Assembly (NCBI GenBank): GCA_041179425.1
Contig: JBEGTL010000443.1
Location: forward strand, 1 to 7,018
DNA length: 7,018 bases
Source: DASUME01 sp041179425
Lineage (GTDB): Bacteria > Myxococcota_A > Polyangia > Polyangiales > DASUME01
Reading direction: 5' to 3'
This document shows, piece after piece, positions 6,698-7,018 of the stretch. The first letter of the stretch is position 1. Every line of letters begins with the position of its first letter. The translations under genes were made by a program, and so were the position numbers. The notes under the pieces were generated by a model, which ran no database searches, was not told where the DNA came from, and worked only from the letters and a program-made list of their open reading frames with translations.

Positions 6698-7018
6698 TCA
6701 CGAAAGCCTTCTCACAGTCAGGGCGACGGCCGCAATGCGTTCGACGTTCTCGTAGCCTGGCTCATCGAGCTGCTCGCCAAACACGTCGGGGTCGAGCTCT
6801 TCGTACTGATACGCAGAGTTGGTGAGGAGCTCGTCGATGGCCGCACGAAAGACGTCCACGCCGTTCACGATAGCGACGCCGGTGTACAGCAACAATGCGC
6901 CCTGTGGGGTGAGTCTCGCGAGCGAGTCGCGCAAGATACGCACCGACAGCGCCTCGCCGAACGCGCCGCCACCGTCGCGGTACGCGCGCGCCGCGTCGTC
7001 GCGCATGTACGGCGGATT
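6698..7018 (-). CDS. Class I SAM-dependent methyltransferase (NPPY type), C-terminal part
   Basis: The frame enters from beyond position 7018, and 106 residues plus the stop are visible. The first four visible residues are NPPY, the catalytic motif IV of methyltransferases that modify amino or amide nitrogen (HemK/PrmC-like and N6-adenine types). It is followed by RDGGGAFGEALSVRIL, then LTPQGALLLYTGVAIVNG (the strand and turn after motif IV), LDPDVFGEQLDEPGY and a closing RIAAVALTV. These blocks fit 'methyltransferase small' proteins of proteobacteria and myxobacteria. The SAM-binding GxGxG loop lies outside the window, so substrate class cannot be fixed. It is upstream of and co-directional with the HDO gene, 80 bases apart, which points to a two-gene unit. 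Confidence 0.82.
   Translation of the reverse strand, partial: NPPYMRDDAARAYRDGGGAFGEALSVRILRDSLARLTPQGALLLYTGVAIVNGVDVFRAAIDELLTNSAYQYEELDPDVFGEQLDEPGYENVERIAAVALTVRRLS

Overview
This is a GC-rich chromosomal segment whose codons mostly end in G or C. It carries an AgmX/PglI-type lipoprotein, an Fe-S type PurF and several proteins of myxobacterial flavour. I read it as a member of the Myxococcota, possibly the Polyangia side. That is an inference from gene content and codon use, not from any marker comparison. The window looks like ordinary core or near-core chromosome: I see no IS element, CRISPR array, tRNA, rRNA or phage gene.

Layout. (1) Positions 4782 down to 1 hold a minus-strand run of four genes: a small TPR protein, a CoA-binding (YccU-like) protein, purF (amidophosphoribosyltransferase) and a large PEP synthase/PPDK-like protein that leaves the window at position 1. 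The first three are tightly packed: an 18-base gap with a strong Shine-Dalgarno, then an ATGA overlap. The fourth follows after about 100 bases with no visible terminator. (2) A 93-base divergent gap (4783-4875) separates this run from a plus-strand gene for a secreted, probably lipid-anchored protein with two related domains. (3) Convergent to that gene is a minus-strand pair: an NPPY-type methyltransferase, of which only the C-terminal third or so is visible, followed by a heme-oxygenase-like diiron (HDO) protein.

How the genes work together. PurF makes phosphoribosylamine, the committed step of purine synthesis. Its co-transcribed neighbours have no textbook role in that pathway. The methyltransferase/HDO pair looks like a small modification or biosynthetic module, because the HDO protein shows a nearly complete set of candidate diiron ligands spaced much as in N-oxygenases such as SznF.

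Most unusual points: a 105-residue extension before the catalytic Cys of PurF, containing 11-residue repeats encoded by a palindromic DNA repeat; a PPDK-like protein whose nucleotide-binding residues are widely replaced; the HDO/methyltransferase pair, with a possible 23-residue ORF between them; and a duplicated domain in the lipoprotein with a change of codon usage in its second half.
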